From contig MLAV02000007.1 in the NCBI GenBank assembly GCA_001870995.2, positions 1 to 64,000 on the forward strand: a stretch of DNA of 64,000 nt, read 5' to 3'. A program made the position numbers and the translations under genes. Position 1 is the first letter of the stretch. Each line of letters begins with the position of its first letter. Positions 40,598 to 49,279 of the stretch are shown here, one piece after another. Below the pieces are notes generated by a model that did not search any database, had not been told where the DNA came from, and saw only the letters and a program-made list of their open reading frames with translations. Source of the stretch: Chitinophaga sp. CB10 (GTDB lineage: Bacteria; Bacteroidota; Bacteroidia; Chitinophagales; Chitinophagaceae).

Positions 40598-40870
40598 ATG
40601 GAATACAATATCATTCAAAATAAAGAGAAACACCGTTTCGAAACTACCGTAGACGGACATACGGGATTTATCATTTACCAAACCTACCCCGGCGGCATCG
40701 CCTACGTACACACGGAAGTGCCCCCGGAGCTGGAAGGCAGAGGCATTGCCTCCGCGCTGGCTAAATACGTATTGGAATACGCCAGGGCAAACAACCTGAA
40801 AGTGAAGCCCTTATGCCCTTACGTACACGCCTATATGAAACGGCACCCGGAATATAACGACCTCTTATAA
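40598..40870 (+). CDS. Small GNAT-family N-acetyltransferase (YjdJ/Gtn10-like)
   Basis: The 90-aa protein is a minimal GNAT domain: 'HTEVPPELEGRGIASALAKY' holds the acetyl-CoA-binding Q/RxxGxG/A motif (EGRGIAS), and 'KPLCPYVHAYMKRHPEY' is the C-terminal signature of the short YjdJ-like group. The substrate is unknown. It follows the CDGSH gene with the tandem duplication in between and ends at a strong terminator. Confidence 0.85.
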   Translation: MEYNIIQNKEKHRFETTVDGHTGFIIYQTYPGGIAYVHTEVPPELEGRGIASALAKYVLEYARANNLKVKPLCPYVHAYMKRHPEYNDLL

Positions 40871-40880
40871 CACCAAATTA

Positions 40881-40913
40881 AAAAAGCGCAAGGGCATCGC
40901 CTTTGCGCTTTTT
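40881..40913 (+). terminator. Terminator of the dioxygenase-OsmC-CDGSH-GNAT run
   Basis: AAAAAGCGCAA (40881-40891) and TTGCGCTTTTT (40903-40913) pair, with inner GGGC/GCC pairs. Confidence 0.85.
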
Positions 40914-40957
40914 CAATTTATGCGGTAAATTACATCAAAGCTTTATATAACACCCCT

Positions 40958-41536
40958 ATGCAAATTATTCACTTTATCCAGCAGCCGTGGCATTGGGCCG
41001 CGGGCGGCGTCCTGATCGGGCTCACCGTTCCGCTCCTGTTGCTCCTTGGTAATAAAACCCTCGGCATCTCCTCCACGCTCCGGCAAATATGCGCGGCCTG
41101 CTTCCCGGCGGATATTTCCTTTTTTAAGTACGACTGGAAAGCGCAGGCATGGAACCTCTTTTTTGTAGCCGGCATCCTCATCGGCGCTTTCCTGGCTGCA
41201 ACATTCCTGAACGGGAATGCGCCCATTGAAGTAGCTGCGGCCACGCAGCAACGGTTGCAGGCTTATCACCTCACTAACTACTCCCAACTATTACCGGCTG
41301 AAATTTTTAGCTGGAGCAACCTGTTTACCTGGAAAGGACTGATCTTTTTTGTCATCGGCGGTTTCCTGATCGGCTTTGGCACCCGCTATGCCGGCGGCTG
41401 TACTTCCGGCCATTCCATCATGGGACTGTCCAATTTGCAATGGCCATCCCTCGTAGCAACGATTTGCTTTATGGCCGGCGGGTTCTTCAGCGCCAATGTG
41501 ATTATTCCCTGGATCTTTCAATGGCTCAATGCCTGA
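40958..41536 (+). CDS. YeeE/YedE-family sulfur transporter, first half
   Basis: The 192-aa membrane protein has four to five helices and the conserved 'RYAGGCTSGHSIMGLS', whose Cys is thought to relay thiosulfate or another sulfur species in YeeE/TsuA proteins. Full-length YeeE has two such halves. Here they are encoded by two consecutive genes, a known arrangement (PmpA/PmpB type). It probably pairs with the product of the next gene, 29 bases downstream. Confidence 0.88.
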   Translation: MQIIHFIQQPWHWAAGGVLIGLTVPLLLLLGNKTLGISSTLRQICAACFPADISFFKYDWKAQAWNLFFVAGILIGAFLAATFLNGNAPIEVAAATQQRLQAYHLTNYSQLLPAEIFSWSNLFTWKGLIFFVIGGFLIGFGTRYAGGCTSGHSIMGLSNLQWPSLVATICFMAGGFFSANVIIPWIFQWLNA

Positions 41537-41565
41537 GGGTCATTCAACCAAACAATACCAACTTC

Positions 41566-41976
41566 ATGAAAAATATTAAATACCTCATCGCCGGAATATT
41601 CTTTGGCATCGTCCTCGTAAAAGCCCAGGTTATCAGCTGGTTCCGCATCCAGGAAATGTTCCAGCTTACCTCCTTTCATATGTACGGCGTTATTGGCGTT
41701 GGCGTCATCACCGGCATGATTTCCATACAGGTCATCAAACGCTTCGGCATCAAAACCTTCGACGGACAGCCGATTACCATCCCGCCAAAGAAATTTGACA
41801 AAGGGCAGATTTTCGGTGGATTGATATTCGGCATAGGCTGGGCTATCACCGGCGCTTGTCCGGGGCCGCTCTTCGCGCAGATAGGACTGGGCTTTACGGT
41901 AGTGTTGATCACCCTGTTGAGCGCCATTGGCGGCACGTGGGTGTATGGGTTATGGGAGAAGAAATTGCCGCATTGA
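41566..41976 (+). CDS. YeeE/YedE-family (DUF6691) sulfur transporter, second half
   Basis: The 136-aa membrane protein has four helices and the matching cysteine motif 'WAITGACPGPLFAQIG'. It would complete the transporter with the upstream protein. The start at 41566 (MKNIKYLIAG) is used, since the upstream in-frame region overlaps the first gene. The last codons (WEKKLPH) and the stop are repeated downstream. Confidence 0.88.
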   Translation: MKNIKYLIAGIFFGIVLVKAQVISWFRIQEMFQLTSFHMYGVIGVGVITGMISIQVIKRFGIKTFDGQPITIPPKKFDKGQIFGGLIFGIGWAITGACPGPLFAQIGLGFTVVLITLLSAIGGTWVYGLWEKKLPH

Positions 41977-42058
41977 TATAAGCGGTACGGGCCCCTGGGA
42001 GAAGAAATTGCCGCATTGAAATAAGAGTTCCTGCTTGCAAAAAAAATTGCCGCATTGA
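41953..42058 (+). repeat. Triplicated 3' end of the YeeE-like gene
   Basis: TGGGAGAAGAAATTGCCGCA (41953, continuing to TTGA) encodes the gene end and stop. It is repeated exactly at 41996-42019, and its last 15 bases recur at 42044-42058. Spacings are 43 and 39 bases. The copies after the stop are not translated as part of the gene. Confidence 0.9.
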
Positions 42059-42071
42059 TACCCACATAAAA

Positions 42072-42101
42072 AATCCCTGGCACTGTACCGGTACCAGGGA
42101 C
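42072..42101 (-). terminator. Terminator of the DUF4142 gene
   Basis: TCCCTGG (42074-42080) and CCAGGGA (42094-42100) pair. On the minus strand TTTTTTATG follows. Confidence 0.75.
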
Positions 42102-42161
42102 AAGCCGTTTGAGGTTTGCAGTTCCAATCAAACAGCACCTATAATTAACACTTGAACTAAA

Positions 42162-42728
42162 CTATTTCAGTGCATCCTTAATCGCCGTCGCAGAATCCTG
42201 GTGGGCTTTTAAGGTTGGCAGCGTGTTGGTGGCAAAGGCTTTCAGATCAGCGTCTGTCAGGTCTTTGGAAGCGTCTTCGAAAGCTTTTACATCATGGTCG
42301 TGGTCATCCACCATCATCTTCATGTATTCCTTATCGAAATCTTTACCGGATTTCTTTGCCAGCTCATCGATATGCTTCTGGTCTTCCGGGTTCAATGAAG
42401 CAGGCAGCGTAATATTTTTGCTGGTAGCAAGCGCTTTCAGTTCATCGTTTGCTTTGGTGTGATCGTTTACCATCATGTTACCGAATTCCTTTACACGAGG
42501 GTTGGTGGCTTTTTCCTGCGCCAGCTTACCCATGGCCACTTCCAGCAGGCCGCCATTTGCTGCTTTCACGGCAAATTCAGAGGATTTATCATCTACTGGT
42601 TTTACCGCTTCGTTGATTTGCTGGGCACTGTCCGTTTGTGCTTCCTTGTTGTTATTGGCGCCATTGCCACAGGATTGGATCAGGCCTACAGCCAGGCATG
42701 CGGTCGCTAAAAATATGGTCTTTTTCAT
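42162..42728 (-). CDS. DUF4142 lipoprotein
   Basis: The 188-aa protein has a lipoprotein signal with lipobox IQSC ('MKKTIFLATACLAVGLIQSC'), a polar linker and a four-helix DUF4142 domain (residues ~48-186). That domain carries repeated acidic and His residues ('MMVNDHTKANDEL', 'MMVDDHDHDVKAFED') reminiscent of ferritin-like bundles. Such proteins are common in Bacteroidota and are often linked to envelope stress; no reaction is established. It is a single gene with its own terminator. Confidence 0.87.
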   Translation of the reverse strand: MKKTIFLATACLAVGLIQSCGNGANNNKEAQTDSAQQINEAVKPVDDKSSEFAVKAANGGLLEVAMGKLAQEKATNPRVKEFGNMMVNDHTKANDELKALATSKNITLPASLNPEDQKHIDELAKKSGKDFDKEYMKMMVDDHDHDVKAFEDASKDLTDADLKAFATNTLPTLKAHQDSATAIKDALK

Positions 42729-42937
42729 AGCCGATTGTTTTGAATGATGAATTAATAGGTTCAGCTTCTTGTTTCCAAAAAAGATACCGCAAATTTGGAC
42801 TCATCCTTTAAAACCCTTACCCATAGCGAACTTCAAACCAAATCCACACAATTCCGCCAGCTGTTAAAACGGCCGCGTTTGTAGACTATATTCCCCGATT
42901 CGGTGTCCGCACGGAAATCCTCCGCCCCCCTCAAATC

Positions 42938-42973
42938 AAAAAGGGACCAGGGTTTTCCACCCTGATCCCTTTT
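42938..42973 (-). terminator. Terminator of the zinc-ribbon/SPFH operon
   Basis: AAAAGGGATCAGGG and CCCTGGTCCCTTTT (42960-42973 and 42939-42952) pair on the minus strand, then TTGATTTGA. Confidence 0.8.
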
Positions 42974-42993
42974 TAAGAATAATAAAAAAGTTT

Positions 42994-44115
42994 TTATCGT
43001 TGAGCCGCCAGCTGCCAGATGATAATAATGGCCAGTATAATGGTAATGACCAGCCCGGCAATCTTCACCCAGCTATATGGCCGGTCGCCGGTGACCTCTC
43101 CTGTACTCGCGTTTACCACAAAATGGTACACCTTCTCATTGTACTTATAGGCACTGATCCACACGGGCAGCAGGATGTACTTCAACGCCAGCGAATCGTA
43201 GCTGATGTCGTAATCATCGATAATCTGTTCATCCCCGCCGATGTCCGCGCAAATCTCATCCCGGATGATCGGGTCCATACGGCGCTGCGCCTGCACCAGC
43301 CCCTGCTCGGCATTGGTCTGGTAAAGCTCCGCCCTGAAACCGCTCAGGTAACGGCCATCGTATTTCTTCAATTCTTCCAGCTTCCAGGGCTCCAGTACGA
43401 TCGCCATCTTTTGCGGTAACGACGGACTGGCGGATACCAGCACATCCCGGAATTCATTTTGCACACGGCCGGAGGCATGATACCACGCGGTATGACGCAC
43501 CTGGCGCGTACGGGTTTCTTCGCGGCCGTTTACCGTTTCCGTATAGGTTTCCGTAGTGTAATAATACTCCCCACGTTGACCCGTGTACGCGGTATCCGTT
43601 TCTGCATCATAACTCCAATGCGGAATGTACACGCCTTTCAGCTGCTGGGAGGAACCATCCTTCACCTTCTTCACCAGGTCCGATGGCGCAAACCAAAGTT
43701 TGCTCATCCAGTTCCTGAAATACTGCAAAGCCTCATTATCCTTTACCTTAAACGGCAGTACATAATGCGGTTCCAGCATGGTGGTGGTTTGCGCATGGTC
43801 TATCACCAGCGGCGAAGCGCAGAAGGCGCAGGAATCTGCCGTCACATTCGGCAGCAACGTCGTAGAGGCGCCACAGTTAGTACATTTCACTACCTGCGCT
43901 ACCTGCGTGGCATTGGTATGCGCTTCCTGCGCCGCTATAAAGGTTTTATAATCGATGGCCTTGATGGCCAGGTCGGGCTCACTTTCAATTTCATTAACGG
44001 TACCGCAATATTCACATTTCAGGCTGTTGGTACCGGGTGCGTAATGCAGCACGGCGCCACAGTTCTGGCACTTCAGCGATTGTACCGTTTCACTTGTTTT
44101 TTCCTCAAATGACAT
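42994..44115 (-). CDS. Double zinc-ribbon, tail-anchored protein (YdjG-like)
   Basis: The 373-aa protein begins with two zinc ribbons: Cys16, 19, 34, 37 ('CQNCGAVLHYAPG') and Cys78, 81, 96, 99 ('CTNCGASTTLLP'). It continues with a ~200-residue beta-rich domain ('GVYIPHWSYDAETDTAYTGQ') and ends in one transmembrane helix ('GLVITIILAIIIIWQLA'). This matches YdjG of Bacillus subtilis, which lies in the pspA-ydjGHI operon and recruits PspA to membranes. Here it follows an SPFH gene by 45 bases. A role in membrane-stress complexes is inferred; no PspA gene is next to it. Confidence 0.75.
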   Translation of the reverse strand: MSFEEKTSETVQSLKCQNCGAVLHYAPGTNSLKCEYCGTVNEIESEPDLAIKAIDYKTFIAAQEAHTNATQVAQVVKCTNCGASTTLLPNVTADSCAFCASPLVIDHAQTTTMLEPHYVLPFKVKDNEALQYFRNWMSKLWFAPSDLVKKVKDGSSQQLKGVYIPHWSYDAETDTAYTGQRGEYYYTTETYTETVNGREETRTRQVRHTAWYHASGRVQNEFRDVLVSASPSLPQKMAIVLEPWKLEELKKYDGRYLSGFRAELYQTNAEQGLVQAQRRMDPIIRDEICADIGGDEQIIDDYDISYDSLALKYILLPVWISAYKYNEKVYHFVVNASTGEVTGDRPYSWVKIAGLVITIILAIIIIWQLAAQR

Positions 44116-44160
44116 AGGGAAGCTTGCAAAATATTTGGAGGGAAAACCCTCCTTGAATAA

Positions 44161-45300
44161 TTATGGTAACGGCGGTGGCACAGTCGCTAAAACCGGCGCC
44201 AGCTCAGGCACGGAGGATGCGGCTGCCCATGCGGCCATACCGGCTTTCCATACGAGCGAATTCCCGTTGAACTGTCCGGATGCCGCCAGCTGTTGCAGTT
44301 GCGCCTGGTCAAAAGGGCCTGCCTGCTGCCCGTTCAGCGCTACATAAAAGGATATGGCCGTCGGCAACGGCGGCGGTACGGCGCCCGCGCCGGGAGCCCC
44401 TGCTGCGCCGGTTTGGCCGGATACCGGGTTAAACTGATTCGGCTGGAATACATTTCCCATCTGCCCCATCATGGCCGCGCCCATACCCAGGCCCAGGCCC
44501 GCGCCGGCAAGACCGCCACCGCCAGGGTTCTCCGCGGACTTCTCCATCGCGTTGGCTGCCTGGAACTGTGCATATGCGCCCAGGTTGCCCACAATGCCCA
44601 TGCTGCTTCTTTTGTCCAGCGCTGCTTCCACTTCAGGCGGCAGGGAAATATTTTCGATCAGGAATTTTGTCAGCTCCAGTCCCAGTTCGTTGAACTCTGG
44701 ACGGATCTTATCGGTAATGATCTGCGAAACTTCATCGTAGTTGGCTGCCAGGTCCAGCACGGGAATCTTCGCTTCCGCAATCGCGTCCATACCGCGGGAT
44801 ACGGCCAGGTTGCGCAGTTGCTCGTTAATGCCGTCCACGGTAAATTCAGGGTTCGTCGCCGCAATGTCTTTTAAGAATTCAGCAGCGTCCTTTACCTTGA
44901 ATGCATAACTACCGAAAGCGCGTACACGAAGCGGACCAAATTCCGCATCGCGCAGCATCACGGGGTTCTTCGTACCCCATTTCTGGTTGGTAAACTGGCG
45001 TAGACTTACAAAGAATACATCTGCTTTATAGGGACTGTTAAACCCGTACTTCCATCCCTGCAAAGTAGCAAGGATAGGGAGGTTCTGCGTATTCAGCGTG
45101 TACATGCCCGGCGGAAACACATCAGCAATTTTACCTTCGTTCATGAACACCGCTACCTGCGATTCACGTACCGTCAGTTTTGCATTTTGCTTAATCTCAT
45201 TCTGGTAACGGGGAAATTTCCAAACAATGGTGTCAGACGTCGTGTCTGTCCATTCAATAATGTCAATAAATTCATTCCGCAGTTTATCAAATAATCCCAT
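44161..45300 (-). CDS. SPFH-domain protein with C-terminal GYF_2 domain (YdjI-like)
   Basis: The 379-aa protein has an SPFH/virion-core-like domain (residues ~20-235: 'QNAKLTVRESQVAVFMNEGK', 'FGPLRVRAFGSYAFKV'). A Gly/Ala-rich flexible linker follows (~255-310, 'GGGGLAGAGLGLGMGAAMM'), then a GYF_2/DUF4339 module (~316-370, 'FYVALNGQQAGPFDQAQLQQ') and a Pro-rich end. SPFH proteins scaffold membrane microdomains. GYF modules bind Pro-rich peptides, and this protein also ends in such a peptide ('TVPPPLP'), so self-association is possible. With the zinc-ribbon gene it resembles the YdjG/YdjI pair of Bacillus. Confidence 0.8.
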   Translation of the reverse strand: MGLFDKLRNEFIDIIEWTDTTSDTIVWKFPRYQNEIKQNAKLTVRESQVAVFMNEGKIADVFPPGMYTLNTQNLPILATLQGWKYGFNSPYKADVFFVSLRQFTNQKWGTKNPVMLRDAEFGPLRVRAFGSYAFKVKDAAEFLKDIAATNPEFTVDGINEQLRNLAVSRGMDAIAEAKIPVLDLAANYDEVSQIITDKIRPEFNELGLELTKFLIENISLPPEVEAALDKRSSMGIVGNLGAYAQFQAANAMEKSAENPGGGGLAGAGLGLGMGAAMMGQMGNVFQPNQFNPVSGQTGAAGAPGAGAVPPPLPTAISFYVALNGQQAGPFDQAQLQQLAASGQFNGNSLVWKAGMAAWAAASSVPELAPVLATVPPPLP

Positions 45301-45335
45301 GTAGACAGGTTTTTAATACAGAGTTAAATGTCTGC

Positions 45336-45343
45336 CAAATTTA
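45336..45343 (-). promoter_or_regulatory. -7 promoter box of the SPFH/zinc-ribbon operon
   Basis: TAAATTTG on the minus strand, 36 bases before the SPFH start. Confidence 0.45.
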
Positions 45344-45378
45344 TAGAATTATTTAGTTCATGTAGACATAATGAATTG

Positions 45379-47436
45379 TTATAATTTCAGCAGTTTCGCA
45401 TTGATGGCAACAACCACCGTGCTCACTGTCATCAGCACCGCGCCAACAGCCGGACTCAATATCACTCCCCAGGGCGCCAGTACGCCTGCCGCCAGCGGCA
45501 TCGCCACCAGGTTGTAGCCCGTAGCCCAGGCCAGGTTTTGTATCATTTTCCGGTAGGTAGCTTTTCCGAATTGTATAAGGCTCACAATATCAGCAGGATT
45601 GCTGTTCACCAACACAATACCCGCCGTTTCCGCCGCAATGTCCGACCCGGAGCCCACCGCAATGCCAATGTTGGCCTGCGCCAGCGCCGGCGCGTCATTA
45701 ATGCCATCTCCCGTCATGGCCACATACCTTCCCTCCTGCTGCAGCGCCTTCACCTGTTCCAGCTTCTGATGCGGCAATACCTCCGCAATCACCTTATCAA
45801 GCTGCAATTTTTGCCCTACCGCGCCGGCCACTTTCCTGTTATCGCCGGTAAGCAACACGGTGCTGATGCCTTCCTGCCGCAGTTGCTGCACCGCGCCGGC
45901 GGATTCCGGGCGCAGCTCATCGGATAATAACAGGTACCCCGCGGGCTGACCATTGATAATCACATACGACAAAGTGCCCGTGCCGTCTGTATCCACCGCC
46001 GGCGCATGGTAATGTTCCTGCGCATATACCGGCGATGCCACCAGTACCTCATCATTGCCTACTTTCGCCTGGATGCCTTTGCCGGCAAGGGCTTGCACGT
46101 CCGTTGCTGCCGGCGGCTGCAGCTGCAACTCCTTTGCCCTGGCCACGATCCCCGTTGCAATGGGATGCTCGGATTGTTGCTCCGCGGCAGCCGCCAGCGA
46201 CAGCACCTGTTCTTTCGTATAGCCGTCCCCGAAAGTGCCCATGTCAGTTACTTCAAACTTACCCACGGTAAGCGTTCCGGTTTTATCAAATACCAGCGTA
46301 TCAATTTTGCGGGAGTTTTCAAACGCAGTACGGTCCTTTATCAGCAGCCCATGCTGCGCGGCAATCGTGGTGGAACGCGCTACCACAAGCGGTACGGCAA
46401 GGCCCAGTGCATGCGGGCAGCAAATCACAATCACCGTCACCATCCGCTCCATCGCAAAAGCCAGGGAACTGCCGGTCAGCCACCATACTAAAAACGTGAG
46501 GATACCGGCGGCAATGGCAATCACCGTCAGCCACCGCGCCGCTTTGTCCGCCAGCAGCTGCGTGCCGGATTTAGCCTGCTGCGCGTCGTTCACCAGCTTG
46601 ATCACCTGCGAGAGATAGGATTCCGCGCTGTTGTGCGTCACCTTCACGCGGAAAGCGCTGTTGCCGTTGATCGCCCCGGCGATCACTTTGTCCCCGGCGG
46701 ATTTTTGCACCGGCTTCGACTCCCCCGTCAGCATCGACTCGTTCACATAGCTACTCCCTTCAGCCACAACGCCGTCCGCGGCAATTTTCTCCCCGGGCTT
46801 TACCAGGATGATATCCCCCGGTTGCAAGCTGCCCGTGGCCACGTCTTCCACCCTATCTCCCCTCACCAAATGCGCCTCCGCAGGCATGAGTTTTACCAGC
46901 AATTCCAGTTCCCTCCCGGCGCCGGCCACCGCGCTCATTTCAATCCAGTGGCCCAGCAGCATGATGAGGATCAGCGTAGCCAGCTCCCAGAAGAAGTCCA
47001 TACCCTGTAACCCAAACAACACCGCCACGCTGTAAATGTAAGCCACCGTAATGGCGAAGCCTACCAGCGTCATCATTCCCGGATTACGGGCCGCCAGCTC
47101 GTCCTTCGCGCCGGTGAGGAAGGGCCAGCCGCCATAGAAATATATGATGGTGCTGAGCCCCAGCAACACGTATTGATCGCCGGGAAAGCTCAGTTCCACT
47201 CCCAGCCAGTGCTGGATCATTTTCGACAGTAACATGACCGGCGCCGTCAGCACCAGCACTACATAAAAACGTTTCTTAAAATCGTTGATCATCCCGGCAT
47301 GGTCATGGCCGCCATGCATTCCGTGCGTGCCATGCATCGCATGCTGCCCTGGCGGCATATCGTGGTGCATATGCCCGTGTTCGGGTTCGGCATGGCCATG
47401 CGCCTGGTGATGCCCATGATGTTGATGTGGGTCCAT
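45379..47436 (-). CDS. copB: Copper-translocating P1B-type ATPase, CopB-like
   Basis: The 685-aa pump has the P-type motifs 'FDKTGTLTVGKFE' (phosphorylated Asp), 'MLTGESKPV' and 'MTGDGINDAPALAQA'. The metal-path motif in the sixth helix is Cys-Pro-His ('VICCPHALGLAVPLV'), typical of CopB (P1B-3) rather than CPC of CopA. Instead of a CxxC domain it has a ~50-residue His/Met-rich N-terminus ('HQHHGHHQAHGHAEPEHG') that would gather Cu. It exports copper from the cytoplasm. No copper regulator or chaperone is adjacent. Confidence 0.92.
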   Translation of the reverse strand: MDPHQHHGHHQAHGHAEPEHGHMHHDMPPGQHAMHGTHGMHGGHDHAGMINDFKKRFYVVLVLTAPVMLLSKMIQHWLGVELSFPGDQYVLLGLSTIIYFYGGWPFLTGAKDELAARNPGMMTLVGFAITVAYIYSVAVLFGLQGMDFFWELATLILIMLLGHWIEMSAVAGAGRELELLVKLMPAEAHLVRGDRVEDVATGSLQPGDIILVKPGEKIAADGVVAEGSSYVNESMLTGESKPVQKSAGDKVIAGAINGNSAFRVKVTHNSAESYLSQVIKLVNDAQQAKSGTQLLADKAARWLTVIAIAAGILTFLVWWLTGSSLAFAMERMVTVIVICCPHALGLAVPLVVARSTTIAAQHGLLIKDRTAFENSRKIDTLVFDKTGTLTVGKFEVTDMGTFGDGYTKEQVLSLAAAAEQQSEHPIATGIVARAKELQLQPPAATDVQALAGKGIQAKVGNDEVLVASPVYAQEHYHAPAVDTDGTGTLSYVIINGQPAGYLLLSDELRPESAGAVQQLRQEGISTVLLTGDNRKVAGAVGQKLQLDKVIAEVLPHQKLEQVKALQQEGRYVAMTGDGINDAPALAQANIGIAVGSGSDIAAETAGIVLVNSNPADIVSLIQFGKATYRKMIQNLAWATGYNLVAMPLAAGVLAPWGVILSPAVGAVLMTVSTVVVAINAKLLKL

Positions 47437-47488
47437 AGTTCCTGTTCTTTTTTATTAATACAACTGGGGTCCGTAATTGTTATATAAA

Positions 47489-47520
47489 AAAAGAACCGCG
47501 GGGTAGCGGTTCTTTTTTTT
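47489..47520 (-). terminator. Terminator of the esterase gene
   Basis: AGAACCGC (47492-47499) and GCGGTTCT (47505-47512) pair. The minus strand continues with TTTTTTATATAAC. The plus strand also has a T-run. Confidence 0.85.
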
Positions 47521-47539
47521 TGTTTAGGGAGAAAATTAA

Positions 47540-48388
47540 TTATCGCTTATCAAATTGCTTCAGCCAGGCTTGCGCCAGCGCGGGCCATGCCTCGGCAGCG
47601 GGGTTTCCCTTACGCAGTCCGTACCCATGCCCGCCCTTATTATAGAAGTGCAGCTCTACCGGCACCTTTGCGTCGCGCAATGCGCCAGCCATCACCAGGG
47701 CGCTGTTCCCATAGGGGTCGTCCGCCGTGGCAAAGAGGAACATCGGCGGCGTGGCCGCGGTTACTTTCAACTCCGGCGTCAGCTTCCTGTCGGGTCCTTT
47801 GTCCAGGTAAGCCGGGTAAATCAACAGGGCAAATGCCGGTTTGGCGCTCTGCTGATCCGCGGCATCCACCGGCGTATATTGCTGTTCATCATACAACGTG
47901 CTTGCCCTTGCGCTCAGGCTCCCGCCTGCGGAAAAGCCCAGTACGCCTACCTTCTCCGGGTTGATGTGGTAGTCGGCCGCTTTGGAGCGCACCAGCCGGA
48001 TCGCCCGCTGGATATCCTGCAACGCGCCGGCCTGCTTCTGCGGCACACGGTAATGCAGTACAAACGCCGTATAGCCGAGGGAGTTAAACCACTTCGCTAT
48101 CTCGGTGCCTTCCAGGTCCAGCGCCAGGATGTTGTACCCGCCTCCGGGGCAAACGATCACCGCCGCATCCTGCGTACTTCCTGCCGGGGCCGGATATACG
48201 GAGATGAACGGATCCGTTACCTCGGCGATACGCAGCACATTTCCCTTATTATCCGGAGAGGTTTTCATGGGCGCCTTCACTGTTTCGCCGGGCGCATTGC
48301 CCGGCCACAGCGGAATATTTTTCACCTGTTGCGCCATTGTATTAACGCCTGCACTCATCATCATACAAACCAATATTATTTTTTTCAT
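47540..48388 (-). CDS. Secreted alpha/beta-hydrolase, carbohydrate-esterase-like
   Basis: The 282-aa protein has a signal peptide ('MKKIILVCMMMSAGVNTMAQ') and the alpha/beta-hydrolase fold with oxyanion 'VIVCPGGGYNILA', nucleophile Ser in 'VLGFSAGGSLS', acid Asp in 'ATADDPYG' and base His in 'NKGGHGYGLR'. It resembles the BD-FAE/Axe-type acetyl or feruloyl esterases that strip plant polysaccharides. It lies 18 bases downstream of an SGNH hydrolase and near a GH3 enzyme, which fits polysaccharide use. Substrate not shown. Confidence 0.83.
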   Translation of the reverse strand: MKKIILVCMMMSAGVNTMAQQVKNIPLWPGNAPGETVKAPMKTSPDNKGNVLRIAEVTDPFISVYPAPAGSTQDAAVIVCPGGGYNILALDLEGTEIAKWFNSLGYTAFVLHYRVPQKQAGALQDIQRAIRLVRSKAADYHINPEKVGVLGFSAGGSLSARASTLYDEQQYTPVDAADQQSAKPAFALLIYPAYLDKGPDRKLTPELKVTAATPPMFLFATADDPYGNSALVMAGALRDAKVPVELHFYNKGGHGYGLRKGNPAAEAWPALAQAWLKQFDKR

Positions 48389-48405
48389 GGGCGGCAGTAT
48401 AGGAG

Positions 48406-49161
48406 TTATTTAATGCAATCCAGCCATGCCTGCGCCATCAGTCGCGCGCCTGCCAGGGACGGATGCACGCCGTCACCTGTCCAGTAGCTGGCCGGGGCCG
48501 ATTGGATTGCCTTGTCAAAAATAGCCTGGTAAGGAATGAAGGCCGCTTTGTATTTATCGGCAATTTCTTTTGCCGCCGCACGGTATTCATTGAATTCGGG
48601 ATACCAGGTATCATCTACCGCTTTCACGCCTTTCACCGCAAAAGGTTCGCCAATGATCAGTTGCAGATCGGGGAACTTTTGCTTGGTGCGGTCCAGCAGC
48701 TTGTCGTAATCCGTACGGTACACTTTGGAAGTACCGTCGTACTTGCCGTTGTGTTTATGCCAGTAATCGTTTACGCCAATGAGGATGCTCAGCACATTCG
48801 GCTTCAGGTTGAGGCAGTCCGCATCCCACCGTTCGGCCAGCTGGTACACTTTGTTACCACTGATGCCCCGGTTGTAGATGGAAAGATTTTTATCCGGATG
48901 CTGCCAGAGCAGTTCCGAAGCGGCCATGAAGGCATAGCCCCCGCCTAATGCAGCCCCGTTGTTAGGGCCTTCTGCATCCCTTTTACGGCCCACGTCCGTG
49001 ATGGAGTCGCCCTGGAAGAGGATGGTATAATCTTTTTTCAGCTGGATTTTTGCCGGCTTCGCGCCCGCGGTAGCGGCGGACACAATGTTGGGTAAACTAA
49101 TGGCAGCAAGGCTTCCCAGCGATACGTTTCGGAGGAAACTACGACGGTCGGATGTATTCAT
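48406..49161 (-). CDS. SGNH/GDSL-family esterase with Tat signal
   Basis: The 251-aa protein starts with a twin-arginine signal ('DRRSFLRNVSLGSLAAISLP'). It has the SGNH blocks: 'LFQGDSITDVG' (nucleophile Ser), Gly in 'GISGNKV', 'LIGVNDYWH' and 'DGVHPSLAG' (Asp/His). Members deacetylate carbohydrates or lipids. It is transcribed with the downstream alpha/beta-hydrolase gene (18 bases apart), and both are secreted. Confidence 0.88.
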   Translation of the reverse strand: MNTSDRRSFLRNVSLGSLAAISLPNIVSAATAGAKPAKIQLKKDYTILFQGDSITDVGRKRDAEGPNNGAALGGGYAFMAASELLWQHPDKNLSIYNRGISGNKVYQLAERWDADCLNLKPNVLSILIGVNDYWHKHNGKYDGTSKVYRTDYDKLLDRTKQKFPDLQLIIGEPFAVKGVKAVDDTWYPEFNEYRAAAKEIADKYKAAFIPYQAIFDKAIQSAPASYWTGDGVHPSLAGARLMAQAWLDCIK

Positions 49162-49279
49162 AACGGAGTATTTATTTTCAGTTTTTATCAGTGAACGGAT
49201 AAAAATAGAAAATAGATTGTTTTAAAAGGGAAAAATTTCCATGAAGGCCACTACGCAATGCAAAGCCGCAGGCCCACGG

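Noticed and set aside
41953..42058. CRISPR-like array
   Set aside because: Only three units, the last partial, with spacers of 19-24 bases, derived from the end of a coding gene; no cas genes.
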